Part shown: positions 1 through 8,917 of the stretch, in pieces | Numbering within the stretch: the stretch's first letter is position 1 | Layout of the letters: the number at the start of each line of letters is the position of its first letter | Source of the DNA: Paraburkholderia phosphatilytica | GTDB lineage: Bacteria > Pseudomonadota > Gammaproteobacteria > Burkholderiales > Burkholderiaceae | Direction of reading: 5' to 3' | DNA length: 64,000 nucleotides | NCBI RefSeq assembly: GCF_003443895.1 | Contig: NZ_QQOA01000032.1 | Location: 1 to 64,000 of the forward strand | Made by a program: the position numbers and the translations under genes | The notes under the pieces: model-generated | What the model was told of the DNA's origin: nothing | Seen by the model: the letters and a program-made list of their open reading frames with translations, nothing else | The model's database searches: none

Positions 1-75
1 GGCGCGCACTGTCTGGCTGCGAGTTGCTGAGAGCAATTGCTCGCGCTCAAGCGCCGTCAGATTCATCTTTTCCAT
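1..75 (-). CDS. possible 5' end of an unidentified gene (partial, left edge)
   Basis: A reading frame on the reverse strand starts at ATG 75-73, or at a second ATG 66-64, and is open to the left edge. It reads MEKMNLTALEREQLLSATRS and a few more residues, which is too little to name a family. It lies about 50 bp downstream of, and on the same strand as, the citrate-type transporter gene, so it could be the next gene of that operon. The GGAAAAG just before the second ATG is a weak ribosome site. It could also be chance. Confidence 0.3.
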   Translation of the reverse strand, partial: MEKMNLTALEREQLLSATRSQTVRA

Positions 76-123
76 GCATTTCATTGAATACCACATCGGG
101 TGCCTTTTCAATGACGCAATGGA

Positions 124-1428
124 CTAGAGGGGAAAAATGCCAAGCACGACGCACGCGAGAGTCATCACGAGCGACGCGCCAAATAACAGCGGAAACGTGA
201 ATTTCTGGTGATCGGCGAGATCGATGCCCGTCAGGCCGCAGACCAGAAACGTGGCCGGCGTGAGCGGGCTCACCGGAAAGCCGGTCGTCATCTGGCCGAG
301 CAGCGCGGCCTGGCCGATCTTCACCGCGGGAATGCCGAGGTGCGACGCGATCTCGGCGATGACCGGCAGTACACCGAAATAAAACGAGTCCGGATCGAAC
401 AGCAGGCTCAACGGCATCGACAGCACGCCGAGCGCCACCGGAATATGCGGCGCCATCGAAACCGGCACGAAGCCGACCGCCGTCTGCGCCATCGCCTTCA
501 GCATGCCGCTGCCCTGCATGATGCCGGTGAACACGCCGGCCGCGAGCAGGATGCCCGCCATCATCAGCGCGGCGCGCGCGTGCGCGTCGATGCGCTTGCG
601 CTGCATCTCGACATCCGGGTAGTTGACGAGCAGTGCGATGCACAGCCCGACCATGAACATCAGCGCGGGCGGCACCTGCTCGCCGAGCGCGACCATCGAG
701 CCGAGCACGATCACCGTCAGCACGATGTTGAACCAGAAGTTGCGCGGGCGGCGCAGCGCTTTTTCCTCGTCGGTCAGCACGCGTTCGGGCATCGGAATCG
801 AACCGTTCGCGCCCGTCAGCCCGAGCCGCTTTTCTTCGCGGCGGCCAAGCCAGTACGCGGCGCCGAACACGAACACGAGCCCGATCAGTTGCACCGGAAT
901 CAGCGGATTGAAGAGCGCGGGCACCGGCAGATGCAGCGACGCGGACGCGCGGATCATTGGGCCCGTCCACGGCAGGAAGTTGATGCCCGCCGCCATCGAC
1001 GCCGCCGCGGCCAGCACGCGCCGGTCCATGCCGAGGCGGTCGTAGAGCGGCAGCATCGCCGGGATCGTGACGAGGAAGCAGACCGCGCCCGAACCGTCGA
1101 GGTGAATCAGCAGCGCGAGCAGCGTGGTGCCGATCACGATGCGCGTGGGGCGCGTGCCGACGGTGCGCAGGATGCGGTCGATGATCGGATCGAGCGTGCC
1201 CGCGTCCGTGATCGTGCCGAAGTAGAGGATCGCGAATACGAACATGCCGACCACGGGCGCGAGGCTCTTCAGCCCGTCGATCACGAATTTGCCGGTATGC
1301 AGACCGAATCCGCCGACGAGCGACGCCGCGACCGGCACGACGATCAGCGCGACGAGCGGCGACATGCGCTTCGACAGAATGGCGGCGAGCAGTACGACGA
1401 TGGTGGCGAGGCCAAGGAGCGGCAGCAC
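124..1428 (-). CDS. CitMHS-family citrate (metal-citrate/H+) transporter
   Basis: A 434-residue polytopic inner-membrane protein of the CitMHS family, which imports citrate, usually as a metal complex, with protons. The N-terminus is a run of hydrophobic segments (LPLLGLATIVVLLAAIL). Later come the typical FLPWTGPMIRASA-like loop near one third of the length and a conserved C-terminal stretch (LVCGLTGIDLADHQKFTF). No ATG fits this N-terminus, so I chose GTG at 1428, which has GGAG nine bases upstream; the frame stays open further upstream but is not family-like. A LysR gene is divergent 97 bp away and probably controls it. The exact substrate (citrate, isocitrate or tricarballylate) cannot be told from sequence. 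Confidence 0.85.
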   Translation of the reverse strand: MLPLLGLATIVVLLAAILSKRMSPLVALIVVPVAASLVGGFGLHTGKFVIDGLKSLAPVVGMFVFAILYFGTITDAGTLDPIIDRILRTVGTRPTRIVIGTTLLALLIHLDGSGAVCFLVTIPAMLPLYDRLGMDRRVLAAAASMAAGINFLPWTGPMIRASASLHLPVPALFNPLIPVQLIGLVFVFGAAYWLGRREEKRLGLTGANGSIPMPERVLTDEEKALRRPRNFWFNIVLTVIVLGSMVALGEQVPPALMFMVGLCIALLVNYPDVEMQRKRIDAHARAALMMAGILLAAGVFTGIMQGSGMLKAMAQTAVGFVPVSMAPHIPVALGVLSMPLSLLFDPDSFYFGVLPVIAEIASHLGIPAVKIGQAALLGQMTTGFPVSPLTPATFLVCGLTGIDLADHQKFTFPLLFGASLVMTLACVVLGIFPL

Positions 1429-1525
1429 GATGGATGTCTCCAGTCTTGTGTTTTGATGCTGTCGAGCGTAATTTCGGTCTATCGATAACACAATTGAAAC
1501 GATTTCATCGCAGCAATTACAGTTA

Positions 1526-2506
1526 ATGATCGATCTCAACCTGCGGGAGATTCGCGCGTTCGTTGCAGTGGCGCAGACCGGCAGCTTCACGCGGGCCGCC
1601 ACGCGCCTGCATCTGTCGCAACCGGCCCTCACGGTGCAGATTCGCCGGCTCGAGGAGCTGATCGGCACCCGCCTCTTCGATCGCAACAGCCGTAGCGTCG
1701 CACTGACTGCGGCCGGGCGGGAGCTATTACCGCTTTTGCAGAAATCTCTGTACGATATGGAGAACGTGCTGCATGACGCGCGAGCACTTGGCGATGGGTC
1801 GAGCGGAAAACTCCGCATCGCATGCCTGCCGTCGTTCGCTTCGAGCGTTCTGCCGGACTGCATCCGGTCGTTTGCGCGCACGCTGCCGGGCGTCACGTTC
1901 GAGATCCGCGACGTGGTGGCGAGCGTCGTCAATCAGCTGGTGCGAAACGAGGATGTCGACCTGGGCGTGACGGGCGGCGAGGTGGACGACCCGGCGCTCG
2001 ACGTGCTGATCGCCGGCACCGACCAGCTCTGCGTGGTCTGCCCGCGCGGGCATCCGCTCGCGAAGCCGCGCAAGGTCAAGCTCGCGGACATCGTGCGCTA
2101 CCCGCTCGTGCTGACCGCGGCGGGCACCAGCGTGCGCGCCGTGGTGGACCGCGCCCTGGCCGACGCGGACGTCGAGCCCACGCTGACGTGCGAACCCACT
2201 TACATGATGACCGCGGTCGCGATGGTCCGTGCCGGGCTGGGCGTGACCGTGCTGCCGGGCTCAGCGCGCGAGGTCCATGCGGAACCGCATCTCGTCGCGC
2301 GACCGATCGACGACGCACGCTTCACGCGGCCCATCGCGCTCGTGAAGCGGCACGGCCGGTCACTGTCGAAGGCCGCCAGTGCGTTCGTCGACGTGGTCGC
2401 GCGGCAACTTGGACAGGCCACGCCCGACCGATCGCACACATCCCGCATTGGCCGCGAAAGTCACAAGACTGCATTGCGGCCAATAAAATCAATCCGCCTG
2501 GAATAA
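1526..2506 (+). CDS. LysR-family regulator divergent from the citrate transporter
   Basis: A 326-residue LysR-type regulator. The N-terminal winged helix-turn-helix has the usual signature (AATRLHLSQPALTVQIRRLE, about residues 20-40), followed by a two-lobed effector-binding domain. The last 25 or so residues (after RQLGQATPD) extend past the usual ~300-residue end. It is divergently transcribed from the transporter at 124-1428 across a 97-bp gap, the standard arrangement for a LysR protein that activates its neighbour with a pathway ligand, here plausibly citrate or another tricarboxylate. ATG 1526 begins MIDLNLREIRAFVAV, a normal LysR N-terminus. The effector is inference. Confidence 0.88.
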   Translation: MIDLNLREIRAFVAVAQTGSFTRAATRLHLSQPALTVQIRRLEELIGTRLFDRNSRSVALTAAGRELLPLLQKSLYDMENVLHDARALGDGSSGKLRIACLPSFASSVLPDCIRSFARTLPGVTFEIRDVVASVVNQLVRNEDVDLGVTGGEVDDPALDVLIAGTDQLCVVCPRGHPLAKPRKVKLADIVRYPLVLTAAGTSVRAVVDRALADADVEPTLTCEPTYMMTAVAMVRAGLGVTVLPGSAREVHAEPHLVARPIDDARFTRPIALVKRHGRSLSKAASAFVDVVARQLGQATPDRSHTSRIGRESHKTALRPIKSIRLE

Positions 2507-2608
2507 ACCCATCGACGATGGCGTTCGCCACTTGTCGCCTGCCTTGTTGCCGGCTTTCGGGCATGTCCGTGCGCGCGCGGCAGCCCGCATCCTTTCAGCG
2601 AGAAAGCT

Positions 2609-3202
2609 TTGAGCGAGTCTCCGATTCAACCGCTGTGGGTCCGCGTCACCCACTGGATCAACGCCGTCGCGATCGTGCTGATGGCGATGAGCGGCTGGCA
2701 GGTCTACGACGCGTCGCCGATCTTTCCCGGGTTCACCTTCCCGCCGACGATCACGCTCGGTGGCTGGCTCGGCGGCGCGCTGCTGTGGCACTTCGCGGTG
2801 ATGTACTTCCTCGTCGCGAACTTCGCCGTGTACGTCGTGCTGAATCTCGTGACCGGCCGCTGGCGCCGCAAGCTGTGGCCCGTCACGCCGCGCGCGGTGC
2901 TGCGCGATCTCGGCGCCGCGCTGCGCGGCTCGCTCAAACACGACGACCTGTCCCGCTACAACGCCGTGCAGAAGCTCGCGTACTTGCTAGTGATCGCCGA
3001 CATCGTGCTGGTGGTGCTGTCGGGCCTCGCAGTGTGGAAATCCGTGCAGTTTCCGCTGCTGCGCACGCTGATGGGCGGCTACGACAACGCGCGCGTCGTG
3101 CATTTCTGCGCGATGAGCGTGCTGGTCGCGTTCTTCGCCGTGCACGTCGCGATGGTCGCGATCGTGCCGCGCTCGTTGCTCACCATGATTCGCGGACGCT
3201 AA
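2609..3202 (+). CDS. di-haem cytochrome b561-type membrane subunit
   Basis: A 197-residue inner-membrane cytochrome b of the b561/thiosulfate-reductase cytochrome type. Four membrane-segment histidines suitable as haem ligands are visible: H15 (VTHWINA), H61 (LLWHFAV), H165 (VVHFCAM) and H179 (FAVHVAM). The start is TTG 2609, with a purine-rich AGCGAGAAAG just upstream; no better start exists. The next gene, a molybdopterin enzyme, begins four bases after its stop, so the two are surely cotranscribed and likely form one redox complex with the cytochrome linking it to the quinone pool. It is not the MsrQ type, whose fold and haem pattern differ. Confidence 0.85.
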   Translation: MSESPIQPLWVRVTHWINAVAIVLMAMSGWQVYDASPIFPGFTFPPTITLGGWLGGALLWHFAVMYFLVANFAVYVVLNLVTGRWRRKLWPVTPRAVLRDLGAALRGSLKHDDLSRYNAVQKLAYLLVIADIVLVVLSGLAVWKSVQFPLLRTLMGGYDNARVVHFCAMSVLVAFFAVHVAMVAIVPRSLLTMIRGR

Positions 3203-3206
3203 ACCG

Positions 3207-3980
3207 ATGAGCCTTCGAAACCGCCTGCAACGCGCCGACGCCGACCTTATCGTCAAGGACGCCCAGCGCGAACTGAAAAGCCCCGCGCGCCGCCTGCTCG
3301 GCCGGCGCATCCTGTCGCTCGGCGGCCTCGTAATGCTTTCGGGCTGCGACCTCACGAACGACAAGTCCGTCGATACGATGCTGCGTCGCATGTCGCGTTT
3401 CAACGACGACGTGCAGGCGCTGCTGTTCGATCCGAACGCGATGGCGCCCACCTACCCCGAGTCGATGCTCACGCGGCCGTTCCCGTTCAACGCTTACTAC
3501 GACATCGACGACGTGCCGGAAGTGGACCCCGCGACGTACCAGTTGACCGTCGGCGGACTCGCGAAGGGCAAGCGCGTGTGGCATCTGGAAGAACTGCGCG
3601 CGTTGCCGCAGGAAAGCCAGATCACGCGGCATATCTGTGTGGAAGGCTGGAGCGCGATCGGCCATTGGGGCGGCGTGCGCTTCTCCGACTTTTTACGGCG
3701 CTCGGGTGCGGACACCACCGCGAAGTACGTGTCGCTGCATTGTGCGGACAACTACTGGACGAGCATCGACATGCCCACCGCGCTGCACGCGCAGACGCTC
3801 CTCACGCTGACCTACGACGGCGCCGTGCTGCCGCCGAAATACGGCTTTCCGATGAAGCTGCGGATGCCGACCAAGCTGGGCTACAAGAACCCGAAACACA
3901 TCGTCGCGATCACCGTGACGAACGACTACCCCGGCGGCTATTGGGAGAACCAGGGCTACAACTGGTTCGGCGGGTCCTGA
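3207..3980 (+). CDS. sulfite-oxidase-family molybdopterin oxidoreductase, probable Tat lipoprotein
   Basis: A 257-residue protein with the oxidoreductase molybdopterin-binding fold (sulfite oxidase/YedY superfamily). C144 in RHICVEGWSAIGHW is the expected molybdenum-ligating cysteine. The N-terminus is unusual: about 32 polar residues, then GRRILSLGGLVMLSGCDL. This reads as a twin-arginine signal ending in a lipobox (LSGC, C47) with Asp at +2, which in enterobacteria holds lipoproteins on the inner membrane. It would therefore sit on the periplasmic face beside the cytochrome encoded four bases upstream. The substrate is unknown; a sulfoxide-, sulfite- or methionine-sulfoxide-type reaction is possible. 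Confidence 0.82.
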   Translation: MSLRNRLQRADADLIVKDAQRELKSPARRLLGRRILSLGGLVMLSGCDLTNDKSVDTMLRRMSRFNDDVQALLFDPNAMAPTYPESMLTRPFPFNAYYDIDDVPEVDPATYQLTVGGLAKGKRVWHLEELRALPQESQITRHICVEGWSAIGHWGGVRFSDFLRRSGADTTAKYVSLHCADNYWTSIDMPTALHAQTLLTLTYDGAVLPPKYGFPMKLRMPTKLGYKNPKHIVAITVTNDYPGGYWENQGYNWFGGS

Positions 3981-4047
3981 GCGTCGCCGGCTCAACGGGC
4001 ATCGGGCCGGTACGGCCGATCATTTCCCATTCTCTTCCGGAGCTGCC

Positions 4048-4662
4048 ATGAGTCATCGATTCACCCTGGGCGCGGGCGCGCTGCTGCTTGCCGCCTCGAG
4101 CGTCGCGTTCGCGCAGACACCCGCCGCGAAACCCGAGCGCATTCGCGGCGAAGTCGTTTCGCTGGACGGCAATACGCTGAAGGTGCATCGCCGCAGCGGC
4201 GACACCGTCGACATCGCACTCGCGCCGAACGCCACGATCTCCGCCGTGAAGGCGCTGCAGCTGAGCGATGTGAAGCAAGGCGAATTCATCGGCACCGCCG
4301 CGACGACGGGCGCCGACGGCAAGCTGACCGCGACCGAAGTGGTGGTGTTTCCGGAAGCCGCGCGCGGCACCGGCGAAGGTCACTACGCGTGGGACCTCGG
4401 GCCGAACAGCAGCATGACCAATGCGAACGTGGACAGCATCGTGCAGGGCACGTCGGGACGCGATCTGAAGCTGTCGTACAAGGGCGGCAACAACACGGTG
4501 ACGGTCCCCGCGAATGTGCCGATCGTGACGTTCATCCCCGCTGCCCGTTCGGATCTGGTTGCGGGCAAGAAGGTGTTCGTGGTCGCGACGCATCCCACGC
4601 AGGGCACGTTCGAAGGGCAGCGCGTGGTGGTCGAGAAGGATGGCGTTGCGCCGCCGATGTGA
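4048..4662 (+). CDS. periplasmic protein with DUF5666-like beta domains
   Basis: A 204-residue exported protein. Residues 1-23 are a clean Sec signal peptide ending AFA before Q24. The mature part holds two similar beta-rich units, one around RIRGEVVSLDGNTLKVHRRSG and one around LKLSYKGGNNTVTVPANVPI, of the kind grouped as DUF5666. The function is unknown; relatives often carry a misleading 'metal ABC transporter permease' label although there is no membrane segment beyond the signal. It follows the molybdoenzyme by 67 bp on the same strand and may belong to that transcription unit, but nothing in its sequence ties it to electron transfer. Confidence 0.8.
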   Translation: MSHRFTLGAGALLLAASSVAFAQTPAAKPERIRGEVVSLDGNTLKVHRRSGDTVDIALAPNATISAVKALQLSDVKQGEFIGTAATTGADGKLTATEVVVFPEAARGTGEGHYAWDLGPNSSMTNANVDSIVQGTSGRDLKLSYKGGNNTVTVPANVPIVTFIPAARSDLVAGKKVFVVATHPTQGTFEGQRVVVEKDGVAPPM

Positions 4663-4862
4663 AGTTGAGGTCGATGTCGATGTGATGACGCGTGACCGTG
4701 CGGGCGGATGCTGGAACCGCACGGTCATCCGCCACCAGCGCACCACGCGCAACCGTGGCATCCTCCAGGTTCCCCGACACCGACGGTGACCTCCATGTCC
4801 ACGACCCGTTTCGACGAACTCCCCGCCGCACTCCAGCAGATCCAGACCGCCCGCTCTTCGTG

Positions 4863-5288
4863 ATGAAGCTCGACGTGAAGCCGCTCGTCACGGTCGGCGA
4901 AACGCCGGGATCGTTCCGCCGCATCGGCATCGTGCCGTCCGGCACCTTCACGGGAGAGCGGCTGTCGGGCAAGGTGCTCGACGGCGGCGCCGACTGGCAG
5001 GATGTGCGCAGCGACGGCAGCACGACGCTCGACGTGCGCCTCACGCTGGAAACCGACGACGGCGCCTATCTGACGATGGCGTATCGCGGCGTGCGGCATG
5101 GTCAAAAGGACGTGATGGAACGGCTCGCGCGCGGCGAAACCGTGGATCCATCCGAATACTATTTCCGCACCCTCGTCACGTTCGAAGCGCCGGTTGGCAA
5201 GTACGGCTGGCTGAATGGCATCGTCGCGGTTGCGACCGGTCACCGCTTCCCGGATGGCCCGGTGTACAGCGTGTTCGAAGTGCGATGA
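4863..5288 (+). CDS. DUF3237 family protein, 5' end probably frameshifted
   Basis: From ATG 4863 the frame encodes 141 residues starting MKLDVKPLVTVGETPG and ending VYSVFEVR, a typical DUF3237 core (GGTF-like PSGTFTGERLSG, YYFRT, WLN). Family members usually carry about 20 more N-terminal residues ending RPLFVMKLDV. Such a start is present but in another frame: ATG 4795, preceded by a GGTGACC-like site, reads MSTTRFDELPAALQQIQT and then hits TGA at 4861. One missing C near 4846-4848 would fuse the two. So either the gene carries a one-base deletion, the assembly has an error, or translation starts at 4863. The biochemical function of DUF3237 is not established. Confidence 0.7.
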   Translation: MKLDVKPLVTVGETPGSFRRIGIVPSGTFTGERLSGKVLDGGADWQDVRSDGSTTLDVRLTLETDDGAYLTMAYRGVRHGQKDVMERLARGETVDPSEYYFRTLVTFEAPVGKYGWLNGIVAVATGHRFPDGPVYSVFEVR

Positions 5289-5339
5289 GAATGCGCGGCG
5301 TGACGCGATGCAAAGCATAAAGCGAGGTATGCCGCCCGC

Positions 5340-8123
5340 TCAGTCGACCATCGTGTCCGGTTCGATCGGCGAGGTCTCGACGGCGGTCTGGCGCCGCTGG
5401 TAGCCGGCCACGAACGTTTCGAACAGCTCGACCGGCAGCGGCCGCGCGAAGTAGAAACCCTGAAACGCGTGGCAGCCGGCGCGCACCAGAAAATCGCGCT
5501 GCGTTTCCGTCTCCACGCCTTCCGCGATCACGCCGAGGCCGAGCGTCTGCGCGAGCGCGACGATGGTGCGCGCAATCACCGCGTCGTTCGCATCGACGAG
5601 CACGTCGCGCACGAACGAGCGGTCGATCTTCAGTTCATCCAGCGGCAGCCGCTTCAGATACGACAGCGACGAATAGCCGACGCCGAAGTCGTCGAGCGAG
5701 AACGCGACGCCGATCGCCTTCAGCGCGGAAATCTTCTGGATGATGTCGCGCGCGTTCTCCACCAGCACGCTTTCGGTCAGCTCGATCTTGAGCTTCGTGG
5801 GGTCGGCGCCGGTGCGCGCGAGCAGCGTCATGATCCGCTCAACGAAACGCGCATCGCGGAACTGCCGCACGCTCACGTTCACCGCGACCACCAGATGCGC
5901 GAGCATCGGATTCATGGCCCAGCGCGCGAGCTGCAGACACGCGGTCTCCATCACCTTGCTGCCCAGTTCGAGAATGAGCCCGGTATCTTCCGCAAGCGGA
6001 ATGAACTCCGACGGCTGCATCAGCCCGCGCTCCGGATGCTGCCAGCGCACCAGCGCCTCGGCGCCCGTCACGCGGTCTTTCGAATTCACCTGCGCCTGAT
6101 ACTGAACGAAGAACTGGTCTTCCTCGATCGCGCGGCGCAGCGCGGCTTCCATCGCCGCGCGTTCCATCACGACAGTCTGCATCGACGGATCGAAGAAGCA
6201 CATCGCGTTGCGGCCGCGTTCCTTCGAGCGGTACATCGCGAGATCGGCCTGCTTCAGCAGCTCGTCGATCGACGCCTTGTGTCCTCTGAACACGGTCGCA
6301 CCGATGCTCGCCGACGTGCGGTAGTCGATCCCGTCGAGCTCGTACGGTTCGCCGAGCAGTTCGAGCATCGTCGTGCCGACCGTGCCGGTGTGACCGATCG
6401 CCTGGCCGCGTCCCGCCCCCAGGCCGCCCAGCACCACGACGAACTCGTCGCCGCCAACGCGCGCCACCGTATCGCCTTCTCGCACGCATCTCGCCAGCCG
6501 CTGCGCGACCTGGCGCAGCAGCAGGTCGCCCTTGTCGTGACCGAGCGTGTCGTTCAGCGTCTTGAAGTTGTCGAGGTCGATGAACAGCAGCGCGCCGTAC
6601 GCGCCGCTCTGCGCGCTCGCCGCGATCGCGTCGCGAATGCGCTCCCACAGCAGCGTGCGGTTCGGCAGACGCGTGAGCGAATCGTAGAACGCAAGCTCCT
6701 TGATCTGCGCTTCGGCCTTCTTGCGCTCGGTGATGTCGCGCCCGCTGGTACGGAAGCCGGTGAACGCGCCCTGCGCATCGTAGATCGGCTCCCACGACAC
6801 CGACAGCCACAGGGTCGAGCCATCCTTGCGCACGCAGCGGAACTCGAGATCCGTGCCGCGCAAACCCTGGCGCCCGCGCGTCAGTTCCGGCGCGACGCGC
6901 GGCATGTCTTCGGGATGGATCAGCGTGGCCGCGAAATCGTCCATCGCCATGCATTCGTCGACGGTATAGCCGGTGTATTCCTTCACCGAAGGATTGATCC
7001 AGCGCGGCTTGCCGTCCGGTCCCCACCACACGTCGAGATTCACCGCGCAGTCGGCGATCGCGCGAAATTTCTGCTCGCTCTCGCGCAGCTCGCGCGTCAT
7101 CACCGACGCGAGCCGCATCGCACGGCTGCGCCCCGAGCCCAGTGACCATGCGAGCACGGCAAGCAGCAGGCTCAAGCCGGTGCCGGTGAAGAAGATCAGC
7201 CACTCCGCCTTGCGGTCGTAGCGCGCTTCGAAGCTGTCCAGTGCCTCGAGCGACAGCAGCCAGTCGTGGCCGCCCACCACCAGATATTCGTTCGCCGACA
7301 TCAGCACCGGCGTGTGCGCCGCATTGGCGTCGCGCTTGCGGTACATCAGCGCGGCCGGCGTCGGCTCGACGCCGTCGTAGATCGCCATCGACACGCCCGC
7401 CGGCTGCTCGCCGTACAGGCTCGCGACCACGTCGTGCATATGAAACGACGCATAGACCCAGCCGATCAGCGCGGCGCGGCGCTGTTCGACGGTGTCCTGC
7501 GGCGCGCCGCGCGCGTACAGCGGCAGATACATCACGAAGCCAGGCTGCGTGTCCTTGTCGGTATCGATCGTCAGACGCACCTTGCCCGACACGACCGCGA
7601 GCCCCGAGTCGCGCGACTGCTCCATCGCCGTACGGCGCTGCGGTTCGTTCCATGCATCGAAGCCGGTCACGTCGCGCTTGCCGTCGCTGTGCGGCTCGCG
7701 CAGGATCACGGGCCCGTAGTTGTCGCGCACGCCGGCGGGCTTGATCGCATAGTTCGGCATGCCAAGCTTGTGCATCGCGTCCACGTGCTGCGCGTAGTCC
7801 GCGCCGCGCACCCACTGCACAACGCCGAGCGACGCGACGCCCGCGAAGTTCGGATCCGAGTTGACCGCGTTGATGTAGTCGCGAAAGCGGTTCAGATCGA
7901 TCGAACCGCTGGCGATGAAGAGACCCTGCGCGCCGCGCAGCAATTCTTCATAAGTGGCCATGCGCTGCTCGACGCGACCCACCGTGTCGCCCATCGCATG
8001 ATCGAACTGGGAGAGCAGTTCCCGTTGCGATGCCTGCCGTTCGTGATGCCAGAGCGTGAACGTGACCGCGAAGCCGGCCAACAGGATCAACACCGGCAGC
8101 AGGAAAAGCCGCAGCCTGTTCAC
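5340..8123 (-). CDS. CHASE-PAS-GGDEF-EAL c-di-GMP signalling protein
   Basis: A 927-residue membrane sensor that probably makes and/or degrades cyclic di-GMP. Order: TM1 (~5-25), periplasmic CHASE domain (~60-290), TM2 (~308-328), PAS (~350-470), GGDEF (~478-640), EAL (~655-905). The cyclase motif is intact (GGDEF 557-561) with an inhibitory-site RxxD five residues before it (R548-D551). The EAL motif is also intact (E689-A-L in GAEALVRW). I start at GTG 8123 because it overlaps the stop of the upstream binding-protein gene as GTGA and begins at TM1; the longer frame is overlap. The coupling suggests that the upstream protein presents a ligand to the CHASE domain. Which activity dominates in vivo cannot be read from sequence. 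Confidence 0.92.
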   Translation of the reverse strand: MNRLRLFLLPVLILLAGFAVTFTLWHHERQASQRELLSQFDHAMGDTVGRVEQRMATYEELLRGAQGLFIASGSIDLNRFRDYINAVNSDPNFAGVASLGVVQWVRGADYAQHVDAMHKLGMPNYAIKPAGVRDNYGPVILREPHSDGKRDVTGFDAWNEPQRRTAMEQSRDSGLAVVSGKVRLTIDTDKDTQPGFVMYLPLYARGAPQDTVEQRRAALIGWVYASFHMHDVVASLYGEQPAGVSMAIYDGVEPTPAALMYRKRDANAAHTPVLMSANEYLVVGGHDWLLSLEALDSFEARYDRKAEWLIFFTGTGLSLLLAVLAWSLGSGRSRAMRLASVMTRELRESEQKFRAIADCAVNLDVWWGPDGKPRWINPSVKEYTGYTVDECMAMDDFAATLIHPEDMPRVAPELTRGRQGLRGTDLEFRCVRKDGSTLWLSVSWEPIYDAQGAFTGFRTSGRDITERKKAEAQIKELAFYDSLTRLPNRTLLWERIRDAIAASAQSGAYGALLFIDLDNFKTLNDTLGHDKGDLLLRQVAQRLARCVREGDTVARVGGDEFVVVLGGLGAGRGQAIGHTGTVGTTMLELLGEPYELDGIDYRTSASIGATVFRGHKASIDELLKQADLAMYRSKERGRNAMCFFDPSMQTVVMERAAMEAALRRAIEEDQFFVQYQAQVNSKDRVTGAEALVRWQHPERGLMQPSEFIPLAEDTGLILELGSKVMETACLQLARWAMNPMLAHLVVAVNVSVRQFRDARFVERIMTLLARTGADPTKLKIELTESVLVENARDIIQKISALKAIGVAFSLDDFGVGYSSLSYLKRLPLDELKIDRSFVRDVLVDANDAVIARTIVALAQTLGLGVIAEGVETETQRDFLVRAGCHAFQGFYFARPLPVELFETFVAGYQRRQTAVETSPIEPDTMVD

Positions 8124-8917
8124 GGCGGCAGACGCACGTTGACCATCGATGCGGCGAGGTCGGGTTTGAAGTACTTCTCGAAGATGCGCAGCACCGTGCC
8201 GTCTTCGCGCATGCCGTTCACGAGCGCGCGCCATTTCGCCTGCTGCGCCGGCGACAGCGCCTTCTTCGACATGATCAGCCCGTGCGGCACCGCCGGATCG
8301 TTGAACTCGACGATCGTGGTCACGTCGCGGATGCGGGTTTGATCGACGGCCGGATAGTCGAACGGCTCGATGATCATGCCCTGGATGTCGTTGTGTACGA
8401 GCGCGTCGTACAGCGGCTCGAGACCGCCGGCCTGGCTCACGCGGTTGTCGGCCGCCAGCCGGTCGACGAGTCCGTTCGCCGCGTCGCTGTAGCGGAAGCT
8501 GCGGATCACGCCCAGCCGGAAATGGCTGTTGTGCTCGGCATCGGCAACCTTGCGGATGCCCGCGTCCTTGCGCACCAGCAGATAGAACTTGTCCGCGAAA
8601 TACCACGCAAACGTCGCATAGCGGTCACGATCGGCATTGGTAATGCCGGACAGGCTGAAATCGAGCGCGCCCGATTCGATCAGATTCCAGATGCGCGCGC
8701 GCGACATCAGGCTCACGTGAATCTCGCAGCCGCTGCGGCGCGCGAGTTCGTCCGCGAAGTCTTTATCGATGCCGGTATTCGTTTCCTGTGAATACAGGAG
8801 GCCGTGATCGTGCAATGCGAGCGTGAATGGGCGCGTGCAATCGGGCCCCCCGGCCGCAACGGCCTGGGCAACGCAGCACAACATCAGGAACAGGCCGCCG
8901 AGAAGAGATCTGGTCAC
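8120..8917 (-). CDS. periplasmic family 3 solute-binding protein coupled to the c-di-GMP sensor
   Basis: A 265-residue exported protein with the SBP_bac_3 (amino-acid-type) binding fold. The signal peptide is residues ~1-23 (RSLLGGLFLMLCCVAQAVAA). The mature part has typical features: TGIDKDFADELARRSGCE, then DFSLSGITNADRDRYATFAWYF. The start is GTG 8917 with GGAGG upstream; an earlier ATG at 8974 would bury the signal peptide. No permease or ATPase gene accompanies it. Instead its stop overlaps the start of the CHASE-GGDEF-EAL gene (GTGA), so it probably works as a sensor subunit rather than in uptake. The ligand is unknown. Confidence 0.88.
   Translation of the reverse strand: MTRSLLGGLFLMLCCVAQAVAAGGPDCTRPFTLALHDHGLLYSQETNTGIDKDFADELARRSGCEIHVSLMSRARIWNLIESGALDFSLSGITNADRDRYATFAWYFADKFYLLVRKDAGIRKVADAEHNSHFRLGVIRSFRYSDAANGLVDRLAADNRVSQAGGLEPLYDALVHNDIQGMIIEPFDYPAVDQTRIRDVTTIVEFNDPAVPHGLIMSKKALSPAQQAKWRALVNGMREDGTVLRIFEKYFKPDLAASMVNVRLPP

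Noticed and set aside
208..1488. Long forward frame opposite the citrate transporter gene
   Set aside because: Arg/His/Asp-rich translation typical of the antisense of a GC-rich gene; no family motif.
2489..2941. Reverse frame over the cytochrome b gene
   Set aside because: Shadow; the forward frame has four haem histidines and a partner gene.
5469..7145. Long forward frame opposite the GGDEF-EAL gene
   Set aside because: Antisense shadow; the reverse strand has intact GGDEF and EAL motifs.
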